Source: Bacteroides sp. (lineage in GTDB: Bacteria; Bacteroidota; Bacteroidia; Bacteroidales; Muribaculaceae). From it: a stretch of 48,658 nt of DNA. The stretch's first letter is position 1, and every line of letters starts with the position of its first letter. Where the stretch lies: assembly GCA_014801785.1 (NCBI GenBank), contig JAAVDN010000006.1, positions 26,511-75,168 on the forward strand, written 5' to 3'. Positions 34,001 to 42,261 of this stretch are shown one piece after another. A program made the position numbers and the translations under genes. The notes under the pieces were generated by a model. That model was not told the DNA's origin and did no database searches. It saw nothing but the letters and a program-made list of their open reading frames with translations.

Positions 34001-36391
34001 ATGATGAAATCACTTCCCTTCATGAAACCCATAAATATTCTTCCCGTTGCTCTCCTCGCTTTATCAGCCAACGCCGGGAAAGTAGCCTCCATACCGATGG
34101 AGCTTAACGGCTCCATAATCTCCGAAACCTGTTCCGGTGCTTCTCTTTACGTTGAAGGAATCCGCCTTCCCGCCACTGTTGCGGGCGCACGCGGCGCATC
34201 GCTCCGTTTTGACGGCTATTCCAATACCGCCTCAGGTCTTCTCCCTGAACTTCTCCCCGCCGGCAACCAGTCTGCGACTTTCAGCGTCTGGGTAGCCCCC
34301 CAGACCTATCCTATGATGAGTCTTGACACCCCCTCCTCAGAGGGGGGACTGATAATCGGTAACCTCGACAAAGAGTCAAAGACCGGATTCGCGTTCCGCA
34401 TGACCCGCGAGGGCCAGGTCCTCTTCGAGACTTACGGCGGAGGATGGCCTATATCGGTGAAATCCGAGGAGAGTGTGCCTCGTTCGGAATGGACGCGCCT
34501 GACTGCTGTCATGGACGGCGAGACTCGCGAGCTCTCCCTTTGGTTCGGCGACCGCAAAGTCGCTACCGGAAAATGTATGAACAGCGTCTCTATTCCGTCG
34601 CTTACGATGAGGGTCGGGGGAGATGCCGAGGGAACAAAGACCGGTCCCTTCCGTATCGATACCTTCAACGGACTTATCGATGACTTTGAACTCTACGATC
34701 AGGCGATATTGCCCACGGCTTCCATTGCCGAGAATGTGGCCGATACCTCCGTCGCCGCTCCAGAAATCGCCGCTCACCCCTGGCGCCCGCTCTTTCATGC
34801 CATGCCCTCCTCTTCATGGATGAACGAGAGTCACGGACTGGCTTATTCCGATGGCAAATATCATCTTTTCTTCCAGAAGAACGGGAATGGACCCTATATG
34901 TCGCGTCTCCATTGGGGCCACGTCGTTTCCGAGGATCTATGCACCTGGAAAGAACTTCCTGTCGCTATTGCTCCCGAGACTCCCTATGATATCAAGGGAT
35001 GCTGGAGCGGATGCGTCTTCACTGACGAGGAACTGACGCAGGGGCGTCCTCAGATATTCTATACAGCCGTTGACTACGAGCGCGCCCGCATCGCTACCGC
35101 GAAGGCTTCCGACGATTCGCTGCTTGAATGGAGCAAGCCTGACTCCAATCCCCTTGTTGACGGACGTCCCGACGGACTGAGCGATGATTTCCGCGACTGT
35201 TTTCTCTTCCGCGATGGTAGCAACCTCTATATGATAGTCGGAACATCGAAGGATAACCGCGGCGCGGCGACACTGCATCGTTATGACGCGCGGACCGATT
35301 CCTGGTCGAATACCGGAGAACTATTCTTCCAGGCCGGCAACCCTAATGTCGCCGGACGTTTCTGGGAGATGCCTAATGTGACCAAGATAGGGGATAAGTG
35401 GCTTTTTACGGTCACTCCGCTTGATATGACGGGAGGTGTTCAGTGTCTTTACTGGATAGGAGAGATTAATGCTGACGGAACTTTCTCGCCGATAACTCCT
35501 GTTGAGCAACCGGGTCATTTCGAGCTGAACGGTTTCGCAAAGGATGGTTTCGGTCTCCTTTCCCCCTCCATCATGAAGAAGGATGGAAAGACTATAGCGA
35601 TGGGTATTGTTCCGGACAAACTTCCGTCCGAGATAAACTATGAGATGGGATGGGCCCACAATATATCCTTCCCTCGCGAGCTGACAATCTCTTCGGATAA
35701 TAAACTCATCCAGAAACCCTATTCGGGTCTTGAAAGCCTCCGCCGTCAGGAGAGTGGCGTGATGCTGAACGACCTGAGCGCCGGCGTTAAGGATATACAG
35801 GGAATAGACGGACGCCACTTCAATATTGTCATGCAGCAGGGCGCTGAGAATGGAGAGTTTGGCTTCGACTTCTTCAAGGGAGCGGGGGGTGCCGGTCATC
35901 TTCGCTTTGACTCCGGTTCGCGCAGATTGACAGTGGACCTGCGCGATCTCAACCGCGTCAGCAATGACGGATGGATTTTCAACGGTCTTTATGAGACCAC
36001 AGTTCCCGTCAATCGTGACATCAATGGAAATACGAAGGTTGAGGTGATGGTGGATGGTTCAGTAATGGAAATATTCATCGACGACAGCTTTGCCTGCTCT
36101 CTGCGTGTCTTCCCCAAAGATTCGGATGCGACGGGGATAGAGATTGTGAATGCCGTACCCCTATCATGGGGCGGTGTCTGGAGTCTCTCTGCCGCTGAGG
36201 GCGCAGGAATAGAGGATCTTCCCGGTCATAGCGCCGGGGAGTCCTCCTTTATCATCGGTGAAAGTGCGGTTGCTGTCCATGACGCACCGGCCGGAGCCGT
36301 CTCTGTGCATGGACTATTGAAGGGAGGATGCTCGGCGATATTACCGGAAAAGGTTATCTTGAACTTACCGGTCTTCCGTCGGGACTCGTAA
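34001..36391 (+). CDS. Divergent GH32 with N-terminal LamG-like domain, C-terminus frameshifted
   Basis: The 796-residue secreted enzyme starts with a signal peptide (about 1-26). A concanavalin/LamG-like domain follows (about 30-240, with NGLIDDFELYDQAIL at its end), then a GH32 propeller and beta-sandwich. The catalytic motifs are unusual: WMNESHG at 273-279 in place of WMNDPNG, so Glu276 stands where the nucleophile Asp is expected; FRDC (397-400) in place of RDP; WEMPNV with Glu456 in place of WECPDL. I recall GH32 relatives with MNEPHG-type motifs, so it may belong to an active subgroup, but activity is not assured. The last residues (about 770-796) are out of frame with a Por-like sorting domain that continues to 36450. 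As fourth gene after susC it would act at the surface or in the periplasm on fructans. Confidence 0.85.
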   Translation: MMKSLPFMKPINILPVALLALSANAGKVASIPMELNGSIISETCSGASLYVEGIRLPATVAGARGASLRFDGYSNTASGLLPELLPAGNQSATFSVWVAPQTYPMMSLDTPSSEGGLIIGNLDKESKTGFAFRMTREGQVLFETYGGGWPISVKSEESVPRSEWTRLTAVMDGETRELSLWFGDRKVATGKCMNSVSIPSLTMRVGGDAEGTKTGPFRIDTFNGLIDDFELYDQAILPTASIAENVADTSVAAPEIAAHPWRPLFHAMPSSSWMNESHGLAYSDGKYHLFFQKNGNGPYMSRLHWGHVVSEDLCTWKELPVAIAPETPYDIKGCWSGCVFTDEELTQGRPQIFYTAVDYERARIATAKASDDSLLEWSKPDSNPLVDGRPDGLSDDFRDCFLFRDGSNLYMIVGTSKDNRGAATLHRYDARTDSWSNTGELFFQAGNPNVAGRFWEMPNVTKIGDKWLFTVTPLDMTGGVQCLYWIGEINADGTFSPITPVEQPGHFELNGFAKDGFGLLSPSIMKKDGKTIAMGIVPDKLPSEINYEMGWAHNISFPRELTISSDNKLIQKPYSGLESLRRQESGVMLNDLSAGVKDIQGIDGRHFNIVMQQGAENGEFGFDFFKGAGGAGHLRFDSGSRRLTVDLRDLNRVSNDGWIFNGLYETTVPVNRDINGNTKVEVMVDGSVMEIFIDDSFACSLRVFPKDSDATGIEIVNAVPLSWGGVWSLSAAEGAGIEDLPGHSAGESSFIIGESAVAVHDAPAGAVSVHGLLKGGCSAILPEKVILNLPVFRRDS

Positions 36392-36450
36392 TAGTCACCC
36401 TCCAGCGTCCCTCGCTTCCAACTCTTACAGCCAAGACCTTTATTCGCTGA
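36319..36450 (+). pseudogene. Out-of-frame C-terminal sorting domain of the upstream GH32
   Basis: In the frame one base behind that of the GH32 gene, the sequence reads TIEGRMLGDITGKG, then YLELTGLPSGLVIVTLQ, and stops at 36448-36450. This is a typical Por-like C-terminal domain, like those at 7699, 9202 and 11162. Joining it to AVSVH of the GH32 frame needs one missing base near 36311-36318. A hairpin, CAGCCAAGACCTT (36428-36440) with AAGGCCTTGGCTG (36450-36462), overlaps the stop and is a likely weak terminator. Confidence 0.7.
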
Positions 36451-36493
36451 AGGCCTTGGCTGTAATACGGCTCTAATAGGATTGCCAGATTAA

Positions 36494-36524
36494 TTTGCAA
36501 AATCAAATGTTTTTATTAGATTTG
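36494..36524 (+). promoter_or_regulatory. Promoter of the DUF4160/DUF2442 pair
   Basis: TTTG (36494-36497), 19 bp, and TAGATTTG (36517-36524) are an exact match to the Bacteroidetes consensus. The start codon is 39 bp downstream. Confidence 0.75.
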
Positions 36525-36562
36525 TAAAAACTTTGAATATGGGATAGCTGGCATTCATAAAG

Positions 36563-36835
36563 ATGTTCATATTAGTGTCTATTCCAACAGACATTAACGA
36601 CAATAGAAGGCACGTGCACGTATTCAGAAAGGGTGGACGCCATCTGCATTCTAAGGCTAAGATTTGGATTGAAAAGAATGGGTGTCCATGTGTGGAAGTC
36701 GCTGAGTCATCCCTGTCAAAGAAGGATACACAGCTTGTAGTAGAAGCCATAATCCGCCATTGGAATTTCATTAATAATCAGATTACAAAATCTTTCAACG
36801 GCGAGAAGACGGTAATTAAGAACATAGGAGATTAA
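36563..36835 (+). CDS. DUF4160-like small protein
   Basis: The product has 90 residues. RRHVHVFRKGGRH (about 15-27) and KIWIEKNGCPCVEVAESSLSKKD match the DUF4160 pattern, in which a HVHV segment is followed by a short basic strand and the acidic-ended xFWLE strand. DUF4160 genes usually sit next to a DUF2442 gene, as here (3 bp gap), and the pair is often listed as a putative type II toxin-antitoxin module. Function has not been shown in any system I can name. The pair is AT-rich compared with the fructan locus, suggesting recent acquisition. A consensus promoter lies directly upstream. Confidence 0.7.
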   Translation: MFILVSIPTDINDNRRHVHVFRKGGRHLHSKAKIWIEKNGCPCVEVAESSLSKKDTQLVVEAIIRHWNFINNQITKSFNGEKTVIKNIGD

Positions 36836-36838
36836 ATA

Positions 36839-37078
36839 ATGTGCAAGGATCGAAACATAAAAGTTGGCATAAAAAAACTTGACTTTTCAAAAATCAAAGG
36901 AAAGTTTCTCGCATATCTGACCGATGGCAGGGAAATTACGATACCTATTTCTTTTTTTCCTGACATAAAAAAAATGTCTGTTGCCAAACGCGAGGAGTGG
37001 ATGATTTTAGACGATCAATACTTCACATTTGCCAATATGGGAAAAGTTTATTCCGTTGCTGACTTATTTAAGCTATAA
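36839..37078 (+). CDS. DUF2442 small protein, probable partner of the preceding gene
   Basis: The product has 79 residues with the DUF2442 pattern: LTDGREITIPISFFPDIKKM, then REEWMILDDQYFTFANMGKVYSVADLF. It starts 3 bp after the DUF4160 stop, so translation is probably coupled. In other genomes DUF2442 proteins are encoded beside DUF4160 or other small toxins and are proposed as antitoxins or DNA-binding partners; this remains inference. No separate HTH is visible. Confidence 0.75.
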   Translation: MCKDRNIKVGIKKLDFSKIKGKFLAYLTDGREITIPISFFPDIKKMSVAKREEWMILDDQYFTFANMGKVYSVADLFKL

Positions 37079-37079
37079 A

Positions 37080-37112
37080 GACCCCATCCGTAATTTTTTG
37101 TTGGACGGGATC
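37080..37112. terminator. Imperfect hairpin between convergent genes
   Basis: GACCCCATCC (37080-37089) and GGACGGGATC (37103-37112) pair with two mismatches around a T-rich loop. On the - strand it is followed by TTTATAG, so it may end the amidase transcript. Confidence 0.35.
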
Positions 37113-37133
37113 TAAGTATGTTCGAGGGCAAGT

Positions 37134-37724
37134 TCAGGAGCGGAGATAGGAAAGAATACCTTGGACATGAATCTCGGCCAGGCGGCGCTGTCCTTCCTCG
37201 GAAAGGAGAATGGCGAGATCTTCGCGGTTGTCCATGAAGAGATTCTCTGTAAGCACGGCCGGGCATTGAGTCTTCATGAGTATGGCGAATCTCGCTTCCC
37301 AGTCGCGGTCGCCGTCAGAGAGGTCTGTGCGTATCGGTATGCCGGGAGGGAGAAGTTCGCAGGCAGCCCCATATAGAGACTCTGCGAGCAAATCCGCTTT
37401 AGTCTTTCCCGGAGAGGTGTAAGCCGACCATCCGCGCGCTTTCATCCAGGAGCCGCATCCGGCCGCGTTGACATGGACAGAAATAAGAATCACATTCTCT
37501 TTTCCTTCGCGACGACACCACTCATTGGCTCGGGCGGCGCGGACGGAGAGAGGAATATCCGTTGTTTCCGGAACCAGCAGCGTCACTGCTATCCCGGCCT
37601 TTTTCAAACCTTCGGCAATACGGGCCGCCATCTGTCTGTTCCATGAATATTCACGCAGTTTTCCGTCAGGAGACTGTTTGCCGGGAGTATCTTCCCCATG
37701 ACCTGCGTCCAAAAGCACTCTCAT
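37134..37724 (-). CDS. N-acetylmuramoyl-L-alanine amidase (Amidase_3)
   Basis: This zinc-dependent enzyme cleaves the bond between MurNAc and the stem peptide. ATG 37724 begins MRVLLDAGHGEDTPGK, the conserved N-terminus of this family with the first zinc His. Glu at REYSWN (position 25) is the second ligand, SVHVNAA carries the third ligand His, and the catalytic Glu is in VLTENLFMDN. Length (196 residues) is that of the catalytic domain only. There is no signal peptide, so export needs a holin-like route or lysis; the gene overlaps by 4 bp with an upstream small membrane protein. This resembles a phage lysis pair, but no other phage genes surround it. Similar orphan amidases are common in Bacteroidales. 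Confidence 0.9.
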   Translation of the reverse strand: MRVLLDAGHGEDTPGKQSPDGKLREYSWNRQMAARIAEGLKKAGIAVTLLVPETTDIPLSVRAARANEWCRREGKENVILISVHVNAAGCGSWMKARGWSAYTSPGKTKADLLAESLYGAACELLPPGIPIRTDLSDGDRDWEARFAILMKTQCPAVLTENLFMDNREDLAILLSEEGQRRLAEIHVQGILSYLRS

Positions 37725-38032
37725 GCTGCCGACCCCTCCCCGGGCGCTACCGACATTCCCATACGGCAAAAAGAGAGTTCGTTCCTTAGTTCCTGATTCT
37801 CGCGCTGGAGATTGGCGACCTGAGTCTGGAGATCGATGACCTGAGCGTTCAAAGCCGCGTAAGCCTCCTGGAGTTGCCGTATCTGAAGAAGAGCGGCTTC
37901 TGAAGCCTCGACTTCCATCTTCGCCGCCTCCGCGTTGGCCTTGCGGCGCGATGCCCGCAGAAGCCAGCCGCCACCTCCGCCGGCCAGCAGACTCATGAGA
38001 GTGGTCAGCAGGGAATTGAAATCAATGTTCAT
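37721..38032 (-). CDS. Small membrane coiled-coil protein, holin-like position
   Basis: The product has 103 residues. One hydrophobic segment near the N-terminus (SLLTTLMSLLAGGGGGWLL, about 7-25) is followed by a basic turn (RASRRK) and a long coiled coil (about 35-88, with QIRQLQEAYAALNAQVIDLQ). The stop overlaps the amidase start (ATGA-type overlap at 37721-37724), so the two are translationally coupled. Position and topology suggest a holin- or spanin-like partner for amidase release, but the family is not identified. The upstream 38101-38132 sequence holds a 16-bp tandem repeat (GGCTTTCTCTGCGTCC and GGCTTTCTCTACGTCG). Confidence 0.7.
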   Translation of the reverse strand: MNIDFNSLLTTLMSLLAGGGGGWLLRASRRKANAEAAKMEVEASEAALLQIRQLQEAYAALNAQVIDLQTQVANLQRENQELRNELSFCRMGMSVAPGEGSAA

Positions 38033-38146
38033 AGCAGTGGATATTTAAGACGTTTTCCACTGCGAAATTAGAACCGAACCATTTTTCTTTCCCCTTATCG
38101 GGCTTTCTCTGCGTCCGGCTTTCTCTACGTCGGGAAAATGGAGTCT

Positions 38147-38842
38147 TTATCGTCGGTTTTCGTGGCGCAGGTTCATCAGATCCGGATTCTCCTCAATTGT
38201 GAAGTTTATGAAATCATTCAGCCGTTTAGCCTGGACAAGGGCGGGGAGCAGATTCCGAATACCTTTTGCCGATGAAAGCTGTCGGTCTGTCAGACGATGC
38301 CAGACGCTGAAATCCTTCGGTTTCAGATAATCGATATATTTCCAGTCTTTATCAAATCCGGCAGGCGCCATTTTCAGACGTTCCTCGCCGACGTATGAAA
38401 AGTATTTCTTAAATTCCGGTGATTCTACGATTCCGATATATTCATCAATATTGTCGTAGATATCCCGTCGTAAAGCCTTCAGCAACGGACCGGGAAGTCC
38501 GTAATTTCCTCCTCCGATAAAAGAGTTTCCCGGTTCGATATGAAGATAGTATCCTGACAGAAGGCTTTTCTTCCCTAAAGGAGGGCATACGAAGATACCG
38601 ATATGAGTCTTATAGGGGAGTTTATTTGTTGAGAAACGCGTATCGCGGTATATGCGGTAGGTGACATCCTTTGGAGAGAAGCGGGCTGCCCGGGGGTCAA
38701 TCGTCGCGACCAGATCTATCAGTTCCTGAGCAACGGCGTCAACCTTCTTCTTTACCTTCATATATTCCTCCTTATGTTCCGCAAACCATTCACGGTTGTT
38801 GTTTTCGCCCAAACGGCGAAGGAAATCAAAAACTTCTTTCAT
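38147..38842 (-). CDS. DUF2461 family protein
   Basis: The product has 231 residues and matches the DUF2461/TIGR02453 family: FDFLRRLGENNNREWFAEHKEEY at the N-terminus, then RIYRDTRFSTNKLPYKTHIGI and YYLHIEPGNSFIGGGNYGLP. The family is widespread in bacteria and fungi and has no established function. No signal peptide is visible, so it is cytosolic. The gene ends 19 bp before the PfkB-NAPRT gene begins on the same strand order (it lies downstream of it), so co-transcription is likely. Confidence 0.9.
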   Translation of the reverse strand: MKEVFDFLRRLGENNNREWFAEHKEEYMKVKKKVDAVAQELIDLVATIDPRAARFSPKDVTYRIYRDTRFSTNKLPYKTHIGIFVCPPLGKKSLLSGYYLHIEPGNSFIGGGNYGLPGPLLKALRRDIYDNIDEYIGIVESPEFKKYFSYVGEERLKMAPAGFDKDWKYIDYLKPKDFSVWHRLTDRQLSSAKGIRNLLPALVQAKRLNDFINFTIEENPDLMNLRHENRR

Positions 38843-38861
38843 TTTCTTGTGGAATAGGGTC

Positions 38862-40952
38862 TTAAGCTAAATGTAGCGCTTCCATGAACCGACGGACAGT
38901 CTTCGGATCGCCGGTATATTTTCCTTTGTCCTCGCTCAGCTTGCAGGTGTCGCAATAGAAAGGCCAGGATTCGGTGATTTTGACGGCCAGCAGCTTGATG
39001 ACGATATTGCGGGGTCGTACCCCGGGAAAATCGTTGGTGAAATGAGTACCTATACCGAAGGATGGGAGACACTTCCCTTCGGAATATTTAAGAATCTTCA
39101 CAACCTCGTCGATATTGAGTCCGTTGGAGAAAATGACCTGCTTGGAGGAAGGATCGATATTCAGGGAGCGGTATTTCTCAACAATGAGGTCGAGCTGCTC
39201 GAAATTGTCGCCGCTGTCAACACGCAGACCCTTGAATAGATTAGCGTAGTCTTCGGAGAAATTCAATGAGAATATACGCCAGCCGTATGTATCATAAAGA
39301 AAAGTCCCCAAGGCGCCGCGATATGTCTGTGACCAAGCCTCCATAGCCAGATGGTTTGCCATCTGAGGACCATACATACCCGCGATTGCGCATATAAATT
39401 CGTGGGCCATGGTGCCGATGGGGGTGAGGTCGTATTTCATCGCCAGATAGACGTTGCTTGTTCCTATGAAACGCCCCTTTCCGGGTGTCGTCTCTCCGGC
39501 TCGTTTAAGGGCCCGGACCGCTATGTCCTGGGATTTAAAGGAGGCTCGGCGTCGTGTCCCCATATCGCAGAAGGCTGCACCCGCCTCGATCATGCGGCGT
39601 CCTTTCGCCTCGGTTCTCTCCTCGAAGGAGGTATAATCGAGATTAAAGGCCTCCCCGGTCATTATATAGTATAATTCGGAGACAATAGCCAATACCTTGA
39701 CCTCCAGCAGTATCGTGTTGGACCAGCATCCCTCGAACCATATATCCAGATGACCTTCCTCATCCTGCTCTACCGAGACCCACTCCCGATGATACCTGAA
39801 ACCCTTCAGGAAGGAATGGAACCAGTCCGGGATGTAGTTACACCGTCGGCGCATGAACGCAATCTCCTCGTCAGTGATTCTCAGATTTTCGAGCAAGGAG
39901 ATTTGGCGTGATAGTGCTTCGGCAAATCCTTTGGGATATACCGTGTGGTCGCGGTCATTGAAACGATAGCGCACCTGCGTGCGCGGGAAATTGTCAATTA
40001 CGGCGCACGCCATAGTGAATTTATACAGGTCGTCGTCGGTGAAGTGGTTTATAATTGGAGGAATGTGCATAGCCATCAAAGCACGGATATCCGCATCGCT
40101 TCCACGGAACGGACCCTTTCCCGCCAGCTTGATGGAACACATCGCCGCGGCATATTTCCCGGCCTCCAGCGGCTCGTCCCCCTTTGAGCGGCGGTAGAGA
40201 TAGCCGGCCATATAGGTATCGCCACACCCTGTGGCGTCAACGAGAGCTTCCGGCGGATAAGCAGGTATATGAGAGAATTTGCCTTGGTATAAGATAACCG
40301 AGCCCTTGGAACCTAAGGTCAGAACCACTTCCTTGACTCCCCAGCCGGCAAGAATCCTCGCTGCTTCTTCCGGGTCAGAACTTCCTGTCAGGGATTCCAT
40401 CTCATGCTCGTTGGCTTTCAGGATATCGATATAGGGGAGGGCCTCCAGTTTGTCGGTATAGTCGACGGCCTCCACATCTTCTCCTCTGACGGCGCGCAGG
40501 TATCCCTGCACATCGACTGAGACACGCCCTCTGGCGGCGAGGGACCGGAGGGTCTCCAGGCTGAAATCATCAGCCAATAGAGTCCCGAGATGGAATATTT
40601 CCGCCTCCTGGTCGCGTAGGGATTCAGGCGTGAAAGGATCTCCCTTTGCCAGAACTTTCTGCACCCTGTGGTCCATATCATCGCCATATCGGTTCTCGAA
40701 GAAGAGAGTCTCCTGACTCGGGATGAGTTCGACATCCAACCCCTCTTTCCGCAAATCCTCGACTACGCCACTATCTTTCTCGCTGACAGAAGTCACGAGA
40801 CGGAACCCTTTATGGTCGATATTGCGGAGGGCTTTTGCGAAATAATATGCTGTTCCTCCTGGCATGAAAGCGGAGAATGAGGGAGTGACGACATGGTCGC
40901 GTGTTATATGCCCTATGCAACAGAGGGAGGGGCGGGGGGAGGTGGTTTTCAT
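38862..40952 (-). CDS. pncB: Fusion of PfkB-family kinase and nicotinate phosphoribosyltransferase
   Basis: One uninterrupted frame of 696 residues joins two enzymes. Residues 1-290 are a PfkB kinase: CCIGHITRDHVV, FMPGGTAYYFAKAL and VDATGCGDTYMAGY (238-251) with catalytic Asp245. Residues about 295-696 are nicotinate phosphoribosyltransferase: FTDDDLYKFTMACAV, GTRRRAS, TSNVYLAMKYDL and GTMAHEF with phospho-acceptor His517, then GLRVDSGDNFEQ and SNGLNID. NAPRT makes nicotinate mononucleotide from nicotinate and PRPP with ATP, the first step of the Preiss-Handler route to NAD. The kinase substrate is unknown; a nucleoside such as nicotinate riboside would feed the same product, but this is inference. 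A Met (293/295) at the junction could allow separate translation of the second half. An MFS permease starts upstream and overlaps the transcript (16 bp gap). Confidence 0.92.
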   Translation of the reverse strand: MKTTSPRPSLCCIGHITRDHVVTPSFSAFMPGGTAYYFAKALRNIDHKGFRLVTSVSEKDSGVVEDLRKEGLDVELIPSQETLFFENRYGDDMDHRVQKVLAKGDPFTPESLRDQEAEIFHLGTLLADDFSLETLRSLAARGRVSVDVQGYLRAVRGEDVEAVDYTDKLEALPYIDILKANEHEMESLTGSSDPEEAARILAGWGVKEVVLTLGSKGSVILYQGKFSHIPAYPPEALVDATGCGDTYMAGYLYRRSKGDEPLEAGKYAAAMCSIKLAGKGPFRGSDADIRALMAMHIPPIINHFTDDDLYKFTMACAVIDNFPRTQVRYRFNDRDHTVYPKGFAEALSRQISLLENLRITDEEIAFMRRRCNYIPDWFHSFLKGFRYHREWVSVEQDEEGHLDIWFEGCWSNTILLEVKVLAIVSELYYIMTGEAFNLDYTSFEERTEAKGRRMIEAGAAFCDMGTRRRASFKSQDIAVRALKRAGETTPGKGRFIGTSNVYLAMKYDLTPIGTMAHEFICAIAGMYGPQMANHLAMEAWSQTYRGALGTFLYDTYGWRIFSLNFSEDYANLFKGLRVDSGDNFEQLDLIVEKYRSLNIDPSSKQVIFSNGLNIDEVVKILKYSEGKCLPSFGIGTHFTNDFPGVRPRNIVIKLLAVKITESWPFYCDTCKLSEDKGKYTGDPKTVRRFMEALHLA

Positions 40953-40968
40953 GTTGGAATCGGTTGTG

Positions 40969-42186
40969 TTATTTGGCGGAGGATTTTCCGCGACGGGCTA
41001 ACGCCAAACTATAGAAGAGGACCGGCGTGAAGGCGATTGCGGGAACCAGAAATGATGTGGAGAGAGAGACTTTCTCTGCAATCAAACCCATCAGCAGTGT
41101 TCCTACAGCTCCTCCTATCGGAGTCATCATCAACAGTGAGGAGGCGAATTTCACTTCCCCCTGCGCCTCTATTATGGTCAGCGCGAAAATGGTCGGGAAG
41201 ATAATGGCCTCAAAAGCATAACAACCGAGCAGGGCGCCTGTTGAGACTGTTCCGATATTTAACGCTACTGTAAGGGCGCAGAGGGCGGCCGAGGCGCTGC
41301 AGAAGGTCAGCACTTTTGATGCTGCTATATATTTCATCACATAACTGCCGGCGACGCGGGCGAGCATGAATAATGCAAGTCCGCCGAAAGAGAGGAAGAT
41401 GGATGCGCCCTGGCGGGAGAATCCTCCGTCGGCGGTAGCATAGTTGATGAAAAGGGAGTTGATTGATATTTCGGCGATTTCGTAGGAGAAGAGGGCTCCC
41501 CAGCCGGCCATGAAGTGACGTGAGGATAGAAGCGCCAACAGGGTCTTTCCCGGGCTCTTTTTTTCTGATTTTGCATTGGAAGCGCCAACGTTGTCTCCAA
41601 TAGCCGGTAGGGGGGCTCGGAGGAAGAGAATGGCGATTATAATAACTCCGGCTCCCATCAGGGAATAGGGTAGGGCGATATGGGCATCTCTCGAAGAGAA
41701 AAGAAAACCTCCGACGATGACAGGGCCGAGTATACATCCAAGACCGTTGAAGGCCTGGGCGAGGTTGAGGCGACTTGGTGCGGTCTGAGGGTCTCCTAAT
41801 TCTGTGGCGAATGGATTTGCGGAGGTCTCAAGCATGGCCAGCCCGCATCCTATAAGAAAGAGGGCGCCCAGGAACATCTGAAATGAGCGTGCGCTTTCCG
41901 CCGGAATGAAAAGAAAGGCGCCGACGGCGAAGAGAGCGAGTCCTCCGACTATACCGCGGCGATACCCCCCTCTGCTGATAATCAGCCCGGCGGGTATGGC
42001 CATAAGGAAATATCCGAGATAAGTGGTGCCCTGGACGAGGGCTGACTCTGAGATTGATATTGAAAGGAATTCCTGAAAATGTTTGTTCAGCACATCCAGA
42101 ATAGACCTTGCGAATCCCCATAGGAAGAAAAGGGATGTTATAAGTGCGAAAGGGAGGGCGTATTCCTTGCTGACGAGTCGGCTCAT
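40969..42186 (-). CDS. MFS permease of the FucP (L-fucose/hexose) family
   Basis: ATG 42186 (MSRLVSKEYALPFAL) is chosen; the longer frame to 42303 would run into the tRNA gene. The product has 405 residues and about 12 membrane helices. FLWGFARSILDVLNKHFQE is the helix-1 signature of FucP/GluP-type sugar:proton symporters, and GCGLAMLETSANPFATELG carries the helix-4 NP motif. The substrate may be fucose, another hexose, or, given its operon with the PfkB-NAPRT fusion (16 bp apart), a sugar or nucleoside used by that kinase. A terminator for the tRNA lies in its upstream region. Confidence 0.88.
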   Translation of the reverse strand: MSRLVSKEYALPFALITSLFFLWGFARSILDVLNKHFQEFLSISISESALVQGTTYLGYFLMAIPAGLIISRGGYRRGIVGGLALFAVGAFLFIPAESARSFQMFLGALFLIGCGLAMLETSANPFATELGDPQTAPSRLNLAQAFNGLGCILGPVIVGGFLFSSRDAHIALPYSLMGAGVIIIAILFLRAPLPAIGDNVGASNAKSEKKSPGKTLLALLSSRHFMAGWGALFSYEIAEISINSLFINYATADGGFSRQGASIFLSFGGLALFMLARVAGSYVMKYIAASKVLTFCSASAALCALTVALNIGTVSTGALLGCYAFEAIIFPTIFALTIIEAQGEVKFASSLLMMTPIGGAVGTLLMGLIAEKVSLSTSFLVPAIAFTPVLFYSLALARRGKSSAK

Positions 42187-42220
42187 GGCAGGTTCTAAGG
42201 TGTGTAGATGTAATAAATTG

Positions 42221-42254
42221 AAAAAGGTCAGAAACTCATGTAGAATTTCTGACC
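42221..42254 (-). terminator. Terminator of the tRNA-Val gene
   Basis: On the - strand GGTCAGAAA (42246-42254) and TTTCTGACC (42226-42234) form a 9-bp stem followed by TTTTTC (42221-42225). It lies 8 bp after the tRNA 3' end. Confidence 0.85.
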
Positions 42255-42261
42255 CTGGGAG

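Noticed and set aside
37134-38032. Prophage
   Set aside because: Only a lysis-like pair is present; no structural, replication or integrase genes surround it.
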